From: Paracoccus wurundjeri
Lineage (GTDB): Bacteria > Pseudomonadota > Alphaproteobacteria > Rhodobacterales > Rhodobacteraceae
Direction of reading: 5' to 3'
Assembly: GCF_030678915.1 (NCBI RefSeq)
Contig: NZ_JAUUTZ010000016.1
Span: forward strand, 51,964 to 115,963
DNA: 64,000 bases
The notes beneath the pieces were generated by a model. That model did no database searches. It was not told the origin of the DNA and was given only the letters and a program-made list of their open reading frames with translations. Below, in pieces: positions 1-8,191 of this stretch (positions are counted from its first letter, which is position 1; each line of letters begins with the position of its first letter). Made by a program: the position numbers and the translations under genes.

Positions 1-496
1 AGTAGTCGATATTCGGCTGGCGGTTGGGAAAGGGGCCGATGGCGACATGGACCTCGCCGGTCTGCAGAGCCTTGGCAAGGGCCTCGGGCGTGCCGACCTC
101 AAGGCTCAGGCGCACCTCTTGCTCGCGCGAAAAGAATCGGCGGATGGCGCGGTGTACGGGCAAATCGGGGTTGTCGGCCTCGCTGTCGACGAGCCCCACC
201 CGCAGATGCCCGGTCAGCACCTGCCGCAATGCGCCCAGCCGTGCCTCGCAGTCCTCGACGCCCGAAAGCATTTCCTTGGCATGGGCATAGACGTCCTTAC
301 CCTTCTCGGTCAGCGCGAAACCACCGCGGCCGCGACGGCAGAGCGAAAAGCCAAGCCCGACCTCCAGATCCTTGATATGGGCACTGATCGCCGGCTGGCT
401 CATTCCAAGCATTGCTTGTGCACCCAGAAAACCGCCATGTTCGGCCACCGCACAGAAGGTGCGCAGATTGCGCAGGGTGAAATCGCTGATCCGCAT
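1..496 (-). CDS. LysR family transcriptional regulator (5' part; cut by window start)
   Basis: The first 165 codons read from an ATG at 496 and run off the window edge. Residues 1-60 form a LysR helix-turn-helix: 'TLRNLRTFCAVAEHGG', then 'MSQPAISAHIKDLE', then a 'GRGGFALTEKG' wing. The beginning of the effector-binding domain follows ('LTGHLRVGLVDSE'). The gene is divergent from the MFS transporter and agmatinase-family genes, the usual arrangement when a LysR protein controls its neighbours, so it probably responds to the imported guanidino compound or a derivative. A TATT/AATA T-N11-A dyad lies 7 bp upstream of its start. The inducer cannot be read from the sequence. Confidence 0.9.
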   Translation of the reverse strand, partial: MRISDFTLRNLRTFCAVAEHGGFLGAQAMLGMSQPAISAHIKDLEVGLGFSLCRRGRGGFALTEKGKDVYAHAKEMLSGVEDCEARLGALRQVLTGHLRVGLVDSEADNPDLPVHRAIRRFFSREQEVRLSLEVGTPEALAKALQTGEVHVAIGPFPNRQPNIDY

Positions 497-502
497 GACG
501 AG

Positions 503-517
503 TTATTACATCAATAA
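503..517. promoter_or_regulatory. Candidate LysR operator (T-N11-A dyad)
   Basis: TTATTACATCAATAA is a perfect 5-bp inverted repeat with a 5-bp spacer and contains the T-N11-A pattern typical of LysR sites. It sits 7 bp upstream of the LysR start and about 175 bp upstream of the MFS start, so autoregulation is the simpler reading. No binding data; inferred from position and symmetry. Confidence 0.4.
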
Positions 518-692
518 TTCTAATATGAACATCATTAACTTCAGCTTTGCTGCAGTTATTCGCGGCAGCAAGACTGGCCGAAGAAATTCTTGGGATCGCA
601 CATCACTCTGAAGGGAAATCCGGCCCCAGACAGGTTCGGATCAGCGCTGCAGGATGGTGTGTCGTCTAGGCGAATGGGAGGAGACCTTCGCA

Positions 693-2045
693 ATGACAGA
701 GACCGTTACCGCCCCGCCCGGCATCACCGCTCCCGGCGTCAATCCGACAGGTGTCGTACTGCGTCGAGCCGGGATGGCAAGCTTCATAGGCACTTTTGTC
801 GAGTGGTTCGACTATGCGTCCTACGGCTTTCTCGCCACGGTGATCGCCGTCGTCTTCTTTCCCGGGACCGACGCCCGCACTGCGCTGCTTGCGACCTATG
901 CGGTCTTCGCGCTGTCCTTCATCGTGCGTCCGATCGGCGGCGTCATCTGGGGTCATTTCGGCGACAGGATCGGGCGGCAGAAAACCCTTTCGCTGTCGAT
1001 CTTCATCATGTCGGCGGCGACCTTCGTGATCGCGTTCCTGCCCACCTATGAATCGATCGGCCTTTGGGCGGCGGGGCTGTTGCTTGCCGCCCGGCTGGTG
1101 CAGGGCTTTGCCGCATCCGGCGAATATGCCGGAGCGGCGTCCTTTCTGGCCGAATATGCGCCCGACAACAAACGCGGCATGATGACCTGTCTCGTGCCTG
1201 CGGGTGAGGCGGCGGGTCTGCTTGCGGCCTCGCTTTTCGTGGCGATCCTGCATGGCCTGCTGACGACCGAACAATTGCACTCCTGGGGATGGCGCCTGCC
1301 GTTCCTGATGGCGCTGCCACTCGGCTATGTCGGCGTCTATATCCGCCGCAGGCTGGACGAGACCCCGCATTTCAAGGCGTTGGAAGAGGCGCAGCACGTG
1401 CCGCAAACGCCGGTGATCGAGCTGTTGACCAGTCATTTCCGGGCAGTGCTGATCGCCTTCGGGGGCACGCTTCTCAATGCGGTCGGTTTCTATCTAGTGC
1501 TGAGCTACATGCCGATCTATCTCTCGACCGAACTCGGTATCTCCGAGACCGCCGCCTTCATCGGCTCGACCGCCTCGCTCGCGGTCTATCTGGGTTCGAT
1601 CTTTCTGATGGGCGCGCTGTCTGATCATATCGGGCGCAAAAAGGTACTGATGGCCTGCTCGGTATTGTTTGCCATCCTGACCGTGCCGATGTTCGTGCTG
1701 CTGTCCGGCGCGGTCTTTACCGGCGTCCTCTCGACCGGCTTTTTCATCATCCTGGGCGTCTGGGCGCTGTTCGGTGCGCTGCTGTCGATGAATGGTGGAA
1801 CACTACCGACTTTTCTGTGCGAGTTGTTCCCGACCCGGGTGCGCTTTTCGGGATTCGCGCTCAGCTTCAACAGCGCCAATGCGCTTTTTGGCGGCACCGC
1901 TCCGCTGATCGCAACCTGGCTGATCGGTGTCACCGGTTCGAAGCTGGCCCCGGCCTGGTATCTGGTCGGTGCGGCGGTGGTGACCTTTGTCGCGATTGCG
2001 ATCAGTACCGCAGGCCGCGCCGGGGCCCGGCTCAAGGACGAATAG
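693..2045 (+). CDS. MHS-type MFS metabolite:H+ symporter
   Basis: A 450-residue, 12-helix inner-membrane transporter of the metabolite:H+ symporter branch (ShiA/ProP/KgtP relatives). The loop after helix 2 carries the MFS signature 'GHFGDRIGRQKTL' and its repeat 'GALSDHIGRKKVL' sits after helix 8. The ATG at 693 is chosen because GGGAGGAG (676-683) lies at good spacing; an upstream in-frame ATG at 654 has no such site. The agmatinase-family gene follows after 45 bp, so the substrate is plausibly agmatine, a guanidino acid or a related polyamine precursor. That substrate is inferred from context only. Confidence 0.9.
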   Translation: MTETVTAPPGITAPGVNPTGVVLRRAGMASFIGTFVEWFDYASYGFLATVIAVVFFPGTDARTALLATYAVFALSFIVRPIGGVIWGHFGDRIGRQKTLSLSIFIMSAATFVIAFLPTYESIGLWAAGLLLAARLVQGFAASGEYAGAASFLAEYAPDNKRGMMTCLVPAGEAAGLLAASLFVAILHGLLTTEQLHSWGWRLPFLMALPLGYVGVYIRRRLDETPHFKALEEAQHVPQTPVIELLTSHFRAVLIAFGGTLLNAVGFYLVLSYMPIYLSTELGISETAAFIGSTASLAVYLGSIFLMGALSDHIGRKKVLMACSVLFAILTVPMFVLLSGAVFTGVLSTGFFIILGVWALFGALLSMNGGTLPTFLCELFPTRVRFSGFALSFNSANALFGGTAPLIATWLIGVTGSKLAPAWYLVGAAVVTFVAIAISTAGRAGARLKDE

Positions 2046-2090
2046 CGGCTTTGCCACCTTCATTTAATTACAAACCTAAGGATATCATCC

Positions 2091-3059
2091 GTGAATGCCC
2101 ATTCCTATCAGTCCGGCCGCCTCAACCTTCCCTTCGTCGGCATCCCGACCTTTGGCAAGCGGCCTTATGTCGGCGACTGGACGCAGATCGATGCGGATAT
2201 CGCCGTGCTGGGTGCACCCTTCGATTTCGGCACGCAGTATCGGGCTGGCGCGCGCTTTGGTCCCCGCGCGGTACGCGAAGCGTCAACTCTGTTCAGCTTC
2301 GGCCATGCCGGGGCCTATGACCATGAAGATGACTGCACCTATCTGGGCGGTGAGGTGCAGATGGTAGATATCGGTGATGCCGATATCGTGCATACCGACA
2401 CCACGGCAAGCCACGCCAATATCAGGGCAGGCGTGAACGCCATTCTCGACGCGGGCGCGCTGCCGGTCGTGATCGGCGGCGACCATTCGGTCAACATCCC
2501 CTGCATCGACGCTTTCGAGGGGCGGGGCGATATCCATATTCTTCAGATCGACGCACATCTGGATTTTGTCGATGAACGCCATGGTGTCCGCAACGGTCAC
2601 GGCAACCCGATGCGGCGTGCGGCGGAAAAGCCTTATGTCACCGGTCTGACGCAGGTCGGCATCCGCAACGTGTCCTCGACCGCGAAAGAGGGCTATGACG
2701 CCGCCCGGGCGATGGGTTCGGACATTCTCTCGGTGCGACAGATGCGGGCGCTGGGGCCGCAAGGGGTAATCGATCGCATTCCCAAGGGCGCACGGGTATA
2801 TGTCACCATCGATATCGACGGCTTCTGCCCCTCGATCGCGCCGGGCACAGGCACGCCCAGCCATGGCGGTTTCCTCTATTACGAAGTGTTGGAAATGCTG
2901 CAGGCCCTTGCGCGGCGACACGAGGTGGTCGGCGTCGATCTGGTAGAGGTTGCGCCCGACTATGACCACTCTGGCAGCACCGCCATCCTTGCCGCCCAGG
3001 TGCTGCTGAACTTCCTCGGCTTCATCTTCCATGCCCGCACAGAACGGGCCGGAGGATGA
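2091..3059 (+). CDS. speB: Agmatinase-family ureohydrolase
   Basis: A 322-residue, Mn-dependent ureohydrolase that would release urea from agmatine or a related guanidino substrate in the cytoplasm. Metal-binding motifs are present: 'GGDHSV' (about residue 127), 'DAHLDF' (about 156) and 'DIDGFCPSIAPGTGTP' (about 243). The last motif has Cys where many agmatinases have the Asp of 'DxDxxDP'; the two liganding Asp residues are kept. Start is GTG at 2091. Context (transporter, LysR) suggests uptake and hydrolysis of an external guanidino compound. Guanidinobutyrase or guanidinopropionase activity cannot be excluded, so the symbol is a family label. Confidence 0.85.
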   Translation: MNAHSYQSGRLNLPFVGIPTFGKRPYVGDWTQIDADIAVLGAPFDFGTQYRAGARFGPRAVREASTLFSFGHAGAYDHEDDCTYLGGEVQMVDIGDADIVHTDTTASHANIRAGVNAILDAGALPVVIGGDHSVNIPCIDAFEGRGDIHILQIDAHLDFVDERHGVRNGHGNPMRRAAEKPYVTGLTQVGIRNVSSTAKEGYDAARAMGSDILSVRQMRALGPQGVIDRIPKGARVYVTIDIDGFCPSIAPGTGTPSHGGFLYYEVLEMLQALARRHEVVGVDLVEVAPDYDHSGSTAILAAQVLLNFLGFIFHARTERAGG

Positions 3060-3160
3060 CGCTGGACACCGGCGACCGCCCCACGAACATGGGGGCTGCG
3101 ATGGTGGCCGACAAGCACGGGGGCCGATTGGACTGGATACCGGAGAAAACCGTCTTGTGA
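3056..3160 (+). CDS. Possible small translationally coupled ORF (34 aa), unknown
   Basis: An ATG at 3056 overlaps the agmatinase-family stop in an ATGA arrangement and opens 34 codons ('MTLDTGDRPTNMGAAMVADK...') before TGA. The GGAGG just before the ATG would serve as ribosome-binding site. I do not recognise the product. It could be the 5' end of a third operon gene that has been truncated, since the next 540 bp hold no convincing gene, or simply chance. Confidence 0.25.
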   Translation: MTLDTGDRPTNMGAAMVADKHGGRLDWIPEKTVL

Positions 3161-3704
3161 TTCCGTGTGGATACTGCCCATGCCACTCCCATCACTGCCA
3201 CGCCAGCCCCGGCGTGGTGATAGGGGCCGGCGCTCTCTTCGGGCGAGCTGTCACCGAACGGCGCCGCTTCATCCTCGAAGGCAGCTTCAGGCTATGTGGG
3301 ACTATCTCCTCTTTCAGTCTCGATTGGCCAAGCATGTCGCCGCGCAGCCGAATGTCCAATTCAGCCTGATGCCGCAGTTGCTACGCCGCGCAGCCGTTAA
3401 TCCGCCTTCCGCCCCCTGGGCCGATCTCACTCGAAATCAGCATCCTCAGGCTTCAGGTGCAGCGAACGGCAAGTCCATCCCTGAGATCTACCATATACCG
3501 ATCGTCGATGCTGCACAGCGCGGGAACGGCCGGTTTGGTTAAACCGCGCTGCCGCGACAAGCCGAAGCATGACCAGCAGCATTGGGCAGATTATCGCTGT
3601 CAACGATGCGCCAGATAATCCGCCGAACAGAACTCGAATACGCATTTTAACGGGTGATCGGGCGCAGGTGAAAGCGATGACCATAACACCCGCACCCGAT
3701 ATTG
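3161..3704. other. Intergenic stretch without a recognisable gene
   Basis: Open frames here are short, overlap each other on both strands and match nothing I recognise. A plus-strand frame around 3285-3400 reads smoothly for about 40 codons, which may be debris of a former gene downstream of the agmatinase-family gene. No repeat ends, hairpin or promoter was found. Confidence 0.4.
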
Positions 3705-4409
3705 TTATGAACCGAACTGCTCAATCAGTTCCGAAAGCTCGATATGAGCAGAACACGCCCCGCTGCCCGGCAGCATCCCGCCGCTCTCCTGCTCCGTCGC
3801 ATAAACGACTGCCGGATCGGCTTCGATTCGCTCCCGCAGTGCCGCGAGCTTTGGCCAGCGTCCCTTGTCGGCCACCTCATGGAAATCCAGCCACCGCGCG
3901 ACGCCAATCAGAACGCCGTCGGCAAGGGTTGGGTGGTCGGCGATCAGAAACCTTGTATCTCCAATCATCTCTTCGAGTCTGTCATGCCGCTCGATCACCC
4001 TCTCACGACCCCATTCCCTCAGGGCCGACTGCATTGCCGGGTTGGGTGGTTCCATCTCCATCGCCGCCCATAAGGGACCGAACATGCCAGTAAACCCGGT
4101 GTTGATGAACGCCATCATCTGATGCATTCGATCCGCCTGTCGCGACAGCGGATCGAAGCTGATCCGCCGTTTCGTGTCCCGTGCTTCAAGCCAGGCGGCA
4201 ATCGCCATGGTCTCCGTCAGCACCTCACGCTTACCGGTGATTAAAACGGGCGTTTCGACGCGCGGATTAAGCTTTCTGTAATCAGGTTCGCGCATCTCGC
4301 CGAGCATGTTTACCCGGCAAAGCTTGTAGGGTTGTTCCAGCCATTCAAAGGCGGCGACAAGCCCCATGGAGCTTCCCGAGGGAAAGCCGTACAAAAGGAT
4401 AGGTTCCAT
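3705..4409 (-). CDS. Glutathione S-transferase family protein
   Basis: A 234-residue cytosolic GST-fold protein. The N-terminal thioredoxin-like domain runs to about residue 80, starting 'ILLYGFPSGSSMGLVAA' (Ser-rich catalytic loop) with the cis-Pro segment 'RVETPVLITG' and 'LTETMAIAAWLE' for glutathione gamma-glutamyl binding. The helical C-terminal domain contains 'TLADGVLIGVARWLDF', matching the conserved N-capping region. GGAG lies 9 bp upstream of the ATG. The gene is divergent from an HxlR regulator 108 bp away, which probably controls it. Substrate unknown; roles in electrophile or thiol stress are a family inference. Confidence 0.85.
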   Translation of the reverse strand: MEPILLYGFPSGSSMGLVAAFEWLEQPYKLCRVNMLGEMREPDYRKLNPRVETPVLITGKREVLTETMAIAAWLEARDTKRRISFDPLSRQADRMHQMMAFINTGFTGMFGPLWAAMEMEPPNPAMQSALREWGRERVIERHDRLEEMIGDTRFLIADHPTLADGVLIGVARWLDFHEVADKGRWPKLAALRERIEADPAVVYATEQESGGMLPGSGACSAHIELSELIEQFGS

Positions 4410-4517
4410 GCTATTATTCTCCGTGATTTCTGGTGATCACGCTGCGCAGCGTAGGAGGAATTTAGCGGGCCCCTGCCCGAAGTAAATTACGCACCTTTTT
4501 GTAACCATGGACAAAGA

Positions 4518-4874
4518 ATGAAAAACCTTGTCTCCCGTTGCCCGATCGAAGAGGTCATGCAAGTACTCAGCGGGCGCTGGCCGACACTGCTGATCTATTA
4601 CCTGCAAGATGGGACGAAGCGTTTCAGTGATCTTCGCCGGGATAATCCGACAATCTCTCACAAGATGCTGACACTGGAGCTGCGCAAGCTAGAGGATGCA
4701 GGCATCGTCCAGCGAACCGAATTTGCCGGTTATCCGCTTCGTGTCGAGTATGATCTGACCTCTGCCGGAGAAAGGCTGGTTCCTCTCATTGATGCACTGG
4801 GGGAATGGTGGGAAAGAACCGACAGCCGTGATCGGCTGCCGGCCTCGGAGAATGTGGTTTCCGCACAAGAGTAG
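4518..4874 (+). CDS. HxlR family winged-helix regulator
   Basis: A 118-residue one-domain regulator. It shows the HxlR pattern: N-terminal Cys ('SRCPIEEVMQVLSGRW'), the recognition-helix region 'ISHKMLTLELRKLEDAGIV' and the wing 'PLRVEYDLTSAG'. The single early Cys is the position used for redox or electrophile sensing in some HxlR/YodB proteins; whether it senses here is inference. It is divergent from the GST gene, and the shared 108-bp spacer contains GTAAATTAC and GTAAC half-sites near 4480-4505 that could be its operator. Confidence 0.9.
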   Translation: MKNLVSRCPIEEVMQVLSGRWPTLLIYYLQDGTKRFSDLRRDNPTISHKMLTLELRKLEDAGIVQRTEFAGYPLRVEYDLTSAGERLVPLIDALGEWWERTDSRDRLPASENVVSAQE

Positions 4875-5172
4875 ACCGGTACTATTCTCTCGTGAATACT
4901 CGGAACTGTGTCATATCCGTACATGATCGTGAACTATAATGAACATAACCAGACCATATCGTCGGTAAATTACGGCATTCGCCTAAACATGCAGTAACCG
5001 CCCCATCTTACAAGGTTCGGCTTGATCGGAGCATTAAGTGGAGCGGTCTCCATGCAATCAACTGACAAATTTCTGATGTAGCCTGCCCCCGGTGCAACCG
5101 GCGAAAGACATGTCAGGAAGTAATTTGACCACCATATTGATGCACGCGGAAGAGCCCCTCCCATCAGCACTA

Positions 5173-5802
5173 TCATCCCAACGTCTCACGTGCGCGTTGA
5201 ACCAGCCCCCGCAACTCATCGAGACTGTATTCCCCGAATGCGCCTTCATCTCCGGCGATAAAACTGGGTGTACCCAGCAAGCCCATATGTTCGGCCAGCA
5301 TGTAGCTCATGGAAATATGCTGCTCGATTTGCTCGTTGTCCATGTCGCGCTCCAGCCGGGCAACATCCAGGTCGATCTTCCGCGCGGTCTGCATGGTGGC
5401 ATCAGTCGTCACACGGCCCCGCGTGCGAAACAACGCGGTATGCATTTGCCAGTATTTGCCCTGCTGCAATGATGCCAGTGAGGCGCGGGCGGCAAAATCC
5501 GAGTCCTCACCAAAAACCGGCCATTCGCGGAACACGACACGCAGATTCTTGTCCGACAGGATCAGCCGATGCACCGGATCAACCATCTTGCGGCAGAACG
5601 GGCAGTTATAGTCAAAGAATTCCGTCAGGGTGATATCGCCATCCGGATTCCCAAGCACAGGTGCGGTCGGGTCGCGTTCAAGCGACCTGCGCAAATCGTC
5701 GGGCATCGGGTTGCTACGGGCCGTCTGCCCGAAGGCTGCCGGACCCAGAAGCGGCAGCCCCAATACGGTGCCCCCCGCAAGGACAAGACTTCGACGTTGC
5801 AT
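5173..5802 (-). CDS. DsbA-family periplasmic thiol:disulfide oxidoreductase (CPFC)
   Basis: A 209-residue thioredoxin-fold protein with the active site Cys-Pro-Phe-Cys at about residues 67-70 ('FFDYNCPFCRKM') and the cis-Pro loop 'GLLGTPSFIAG'. The N-terminus 'MQRRSLVLAGG...FGQ' is an export signal with a twin-arginine-like start, placing it in the periplasm. The ATG at 5802 is preferred over upstream in-frame starts because AGGAG lies 8 bp before it and the signal peptide begins there. It is separated from the upstream dsbA-like gene by 165 bp containing a PmrA-box-like repeat, so it has its own promoter. ScsC-like or DsbA-like roles are both possible. Confidence 0.9.
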   Translation of the reverse strand: MQRRSLVLAGGTVLGLPLLGPAAFGQTARSNPMPDDLRRSLERDPTAPVLGNPDGDITLTEFFDYNCPFCRKMVDPVHRLILSDKNLRVVFREWPVFGEDSDFAARASLASLQQGKYWQMHTALFRTRGRVTTDATMQTARKIDLDVARLERDMDNEQIEQHISMSYMLAEHMGLLGTPSFIAGDEGAFGEYSLDELRGLVQRARETLG

Positions 5803-5952
5803 ATTATCTCCTATTCGCAGCAAGCCATGGTTTCCGCACCACCTGGCATTCCATAGCTGTCCCTGCATCGCGGCCCCTAAATGCGGCCCAAGGCTGAAAT
5901 ATGGATGTCCGGTTCATGCGGCTTCGGTCCCGCAGCGCCCTCATTCCCGTTC

Positions 5953-5972
5953 AAGCTTAAGAGAAGCTTAAA
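5953..5972. promoter_or_regulatory. PmrA-box-like direct repeat upstream of the CPFC dsbA-like gene
   Basis: AAGCTTAAG-AG-AAGCTTAAA: two CTTAA(G/A) half-sites (5956-5961 and 5967-5972) separated by 5 bp, an 11-bp period. It overlaps the TAA stop of the neighbouring dsbA-like gene and lies about 150 bp upstream of the 5802 start. The same arrangement occurs at 10069-10087 next to the two-component genes. CTTAA-N5-CTTAA is the known architecture of PmrA/QseB-type response-regulator sites. Confidence 0.6.
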
Positions 5973-6612
5973 CGCCCCGGCGCGCATCGGCTATGGCACC
6001 ACGCAGGCGCGTCTCATCCAGCGCCCCGGCATGAAGCGTCGCGCCAATGATAAAGGCCGGGGTGCCGCGCAAGCCAAGGCTCGCCGCCTGTGCGGAGTTG
6101 CGCGCCAGAAGCCCGTCCCACTTGTCACGCTCGGCACGATAGGCTGTTAACGCGGCATCGGTATCGATCCCGGACTCGGTCAGCACCTGCCGGATCTGAT
6201 CTTCGGAAAGTTTCGCTTCGGTTGCCATCAAGGCGGCATGCGCCTGCGCATAGGCCCCTGACACGGCGGCTCCGAAGACGAGTTGGCTGGCCAGAACCGA
6301 AGGTGCGCCGAATATCGGCCAGTCCTTCATGACCAGCCGGATATCGCCATCCTCCGCCACCACCCTGGTCAGCATGGAATGACCCATCTTGCAGTAGGGG
6401 CACTGATAATCAAAATATTCCACGATGCTCAGTTTCCCGTCCGGATTGCCCAGCACCGGATTGTAGGGGTCGTGCAATACGTCTTCGATGGTCATTTCGG
6501 CTGCACCGGTTCCAGTCATCTTGCCTCGACCCAGCAGAAGCCCCCCACCGGCGAAAGCTGCCAGACCAAAGCCTGCGGTCACGGCCAGAAGGTCACGTCG
6601 GGTAAGGTTCAT
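5968..6612 (-). CDS. DsbA-family periplasmic thiol:disulfide oxidoreductase (CPYC)
   Basis: A 214-residue protein with active site Cys-Pro-Tyr-Cys at about residues 71-74 and a cis-Pro loop 'LRGTPAFIIG'. The start 'LTRRDLLAVTAGFGLAAFAGG' (first 15 residues or so) is a convincing twin-arginine signal. It shares the preceding domain pattern 'PVLGNPDGxxxxxEFxDYxCP' with the CPFC protein, so the two are paralogues. The start overlaps the L,D-transpeptidase stop by 4 bp (ATGA), making it the last gene of a four-gene coupled operon. Probably a DsbD-fed reductase or isomerase, or an oxidase; the direction of electron flow cannot be decided from sequence. Confidence 0.9.
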   Translation of the reverse strand: MNLTRRDLLAVTAGFGLAAFAGGGLLLGRGKMTGTGAAEMTIEDVLHDPYNPVLGNPDGKLSIVEYFDYQCPYCKMGHSMLTRVVAEDGDIRLVMKDWPIFGAPSVLASQLVFGAAVSGAYAQAHAALMATEAKLSEDQIRQVLTESGIDTDAALTAYRAERDKWDGLLARNSAQAASLGLRGTPAFIIGATLHAGALDETRLRGAIADARRGV

Positions 6613-7373
6613 ATCGGTTCTCCTCTGCGATCGGGCATAGTGGCGACGACAGCCCCATCAACCAAGACGGGCTGCGGCAATGGTTCGCTGGGCGGCATCG
6701 TGCCCTTGCCGGATTCGGCCTCACTCAGCACAATCACCTTGGTCATGCTGTCGGTCTTGTTGGCCAGATGGATAATGTCCTGATTGAACAGACGGATGCA
6801 CCCCGCCGATGTCGCCTGTCCGATCGAAGCCGGATCCATGGTGCCGTGAATGCGGTAATATGTATCGCCCTGGCCGTTATGAAGATAAAGTGCCCGTGCC
6901 CCCAGCGGATTATCCAGCCCGCCCTCAAGCCCCTGTTCGACCGGACCATAAAGCTCCGGCTGTGTCGCAATCATGTTGTCTGTGGGCTTCCAGCTTGGCC
7001 AGTCACGCTGATAGGGAACATGCGCCTCGCCGGTGAAACCATAGCCCGCCGCACCCACGGCCACCGCATAGCGCATGGCCTTGTTATCGGGCTGGACGTG
7101 ATAGAGAAAGCGGGCATGAGGATCGACAATGATCGTACCCGGCTTCTCGTCAGTCCAGTAATCGACGACCTGCCGCGCCTTGTCTTCGGTCAGCAATTGC
7201 GGCACCACGGCGGGAATATGGTGGTCGTTATCGTCGACAGCGCCATACATGGCCAGTACTTCGGGACTGACTGCCAGTGGCAGGGGCGGTGCCTCGATCG
7301 GTGCCTCCGGCGACGCGCAAGCCGCCAATGTCAGCAGGGTCAGACCGGTCAGCCCCTGTCGTATTCTTCTCAT
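6609..7373 (-). CDS. Lipoprotein L,D-transpeptidase (YkuD domain)
   Basis: A 254-residue lipoprotein: the lipobox 'TLAAC' puts the lipidated Cys at residue 19. The YkuD catalytic site is 'HGT...SIGQATSAGCIR', with His about 176 and nucleophile Cys about 192. These would form meso-DAP cross-links or anchor proteins in peptidoglycan. The only two cysteines in the protein are the lipobox Cys and the nucleophile. The gene sits inside a dsbD-tlpA-ldt-dsbA operon with 4-bp overlaps on both sides. This fits the known dependence of such single-cysteine transpeptidases on a periplasmic reducing pathway in E. coli (DsbD/DsbG with ErfK, YbiS, YnhG). Confidence 0.92.
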   Translation of the reverse strand: MRRIRQGLTGLTLLTLAACASPEAPIEAPPLPLAVSPEVLAMYGAVDDNDHHIPAVVPQLLTEDKARQVVDYWTDEKPGTIIVDPHARFLYHVQPDNKAMRYAVAVGAAGYGFTGEAHVPYQRDWPSWKPTDNMIATQPELYGPVEQGLEGGLDNPLGARALYLHNGQGDTYYRIHGTMDPASIGQATSAGCIRLFNQDIIHLANKTDSMTKVIVLSEAESGKGTMPPSEPLPQPVLVDGAVVATMPDRRGEPI

Positions 7374-8191
7374 TCCTGTTCCCCTGTTGCCTGCGCCATC
7401 ATCCGGATCAGGGTGGCGCGCGAGACCTCGCCCGTTTGCGATGCGATCAACTGTCCACCGGCGTCGAAAACCAATGTGGACGGCAAGCCGATCGCGTTCA
7501 GCGAACCCATCAGCCTGTTCTGCGGATCACGGAGCATGCCCTCCGAGGGCAGTTTCTCCTCTGTCAGGAAAGCATGAATCCGATTGGCGTTTTCGCCCTG
7601 ATTGGCGAAGATGAAATCGACCTCGGATGTGTTGGCGGCCAGATCGGTCATCATCGGCATTTCGCGTCGACAGGGCGGACACCATGTCGCCCAAAGGTTC
7701 AGAACCACCGGCCGGTCACGCCCCGCCAGTTGCACCCCACGGCCATCAAGGGCAATCAACTGCATCACCGGCAATGTGGCCCTCGGCTCCGGCAACGCGG
7801 TGATGACGGCCAGATGTGCGATCAGAGCCGCGACACCGCCGATTGCCACAGGCTTCAATGTCGCGTGCATGCGCCAATGCATCGCCAACAGGAAGATCGC
7901 GACACCCCCGGCCCAACCGGCAGCGGACCAAAAGCCACCTTGCCACAGTTTGAGGATATCCAGCGGGCGCGAGGCGAATTCCGACCAGTTCATCATTACA
8001 AAACCGGTCCGTGCGCCAAGAATCCATGCCAGCACCGCGAACCCGGCCCATCGCGCCACTTCACCCCGCAAATCGCGCCGCCGTTGAAGCCGTGCGGTAA
8101 TCTCGGTCACGAGAAAGAATAGGAGCAGGGCCACGACCGCGGCAAAGCGTGCCCCGTCGAAGACCAGCGGGCCGATGGAAATCGCGTTCAT
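7370..8191 (-). CDS. Membrane-anchored TlpA-like thioredoxin with Lgt-like N-terminal membrane domain
   Basis: A 273-residue protein. Residues 1-135 hold about four membrane helices. The segment 'ILGARTGFVMMNW...LKLWQGG' resembles the first part of prolipoprotein diacylglyceryl transferase (Lgt), but the Lgt catalytic His/Arg region is absent. Residues 140-273 form a TlpA/ResA-type thioredoxin domain with Trp-Cys-Pro-Pro-Cys (Cys171, Cys174) and cis-Pro 'GLPSTLVF'. The domain should face the periplasm and accept electrons from DsbD, whose gene is directly upstream with a 4-bp overlap. Such Lgt-like/thioredoxin combinations exist in other proteobacteria; their exact partner is not settled. Confidence 0.88.
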   Translation of the reverse strand: MNAISIGPLVFDGARFAAVVALLLFFLVTEITARLQRRRDLRGEVARWAGFAVLAWILGARTGFVMMNWSEFASRPLDILKLWQGGFWSAAGWAGGVAIFLLAMHWRMHATLKPVAIGGVAALIAHLAVITALPEPRATLPVMQLIALDGRGVQLAGRDRPVVLNLWATWCPPCRREMPMMTDLAANTSEVDFIFANQGENANRIHAFLTEEKLPSEGMLRDPQNRLMGSLNAIGLPSTLVFDAGGQLIASQTGEVSRATLIRMMAQATGEQE

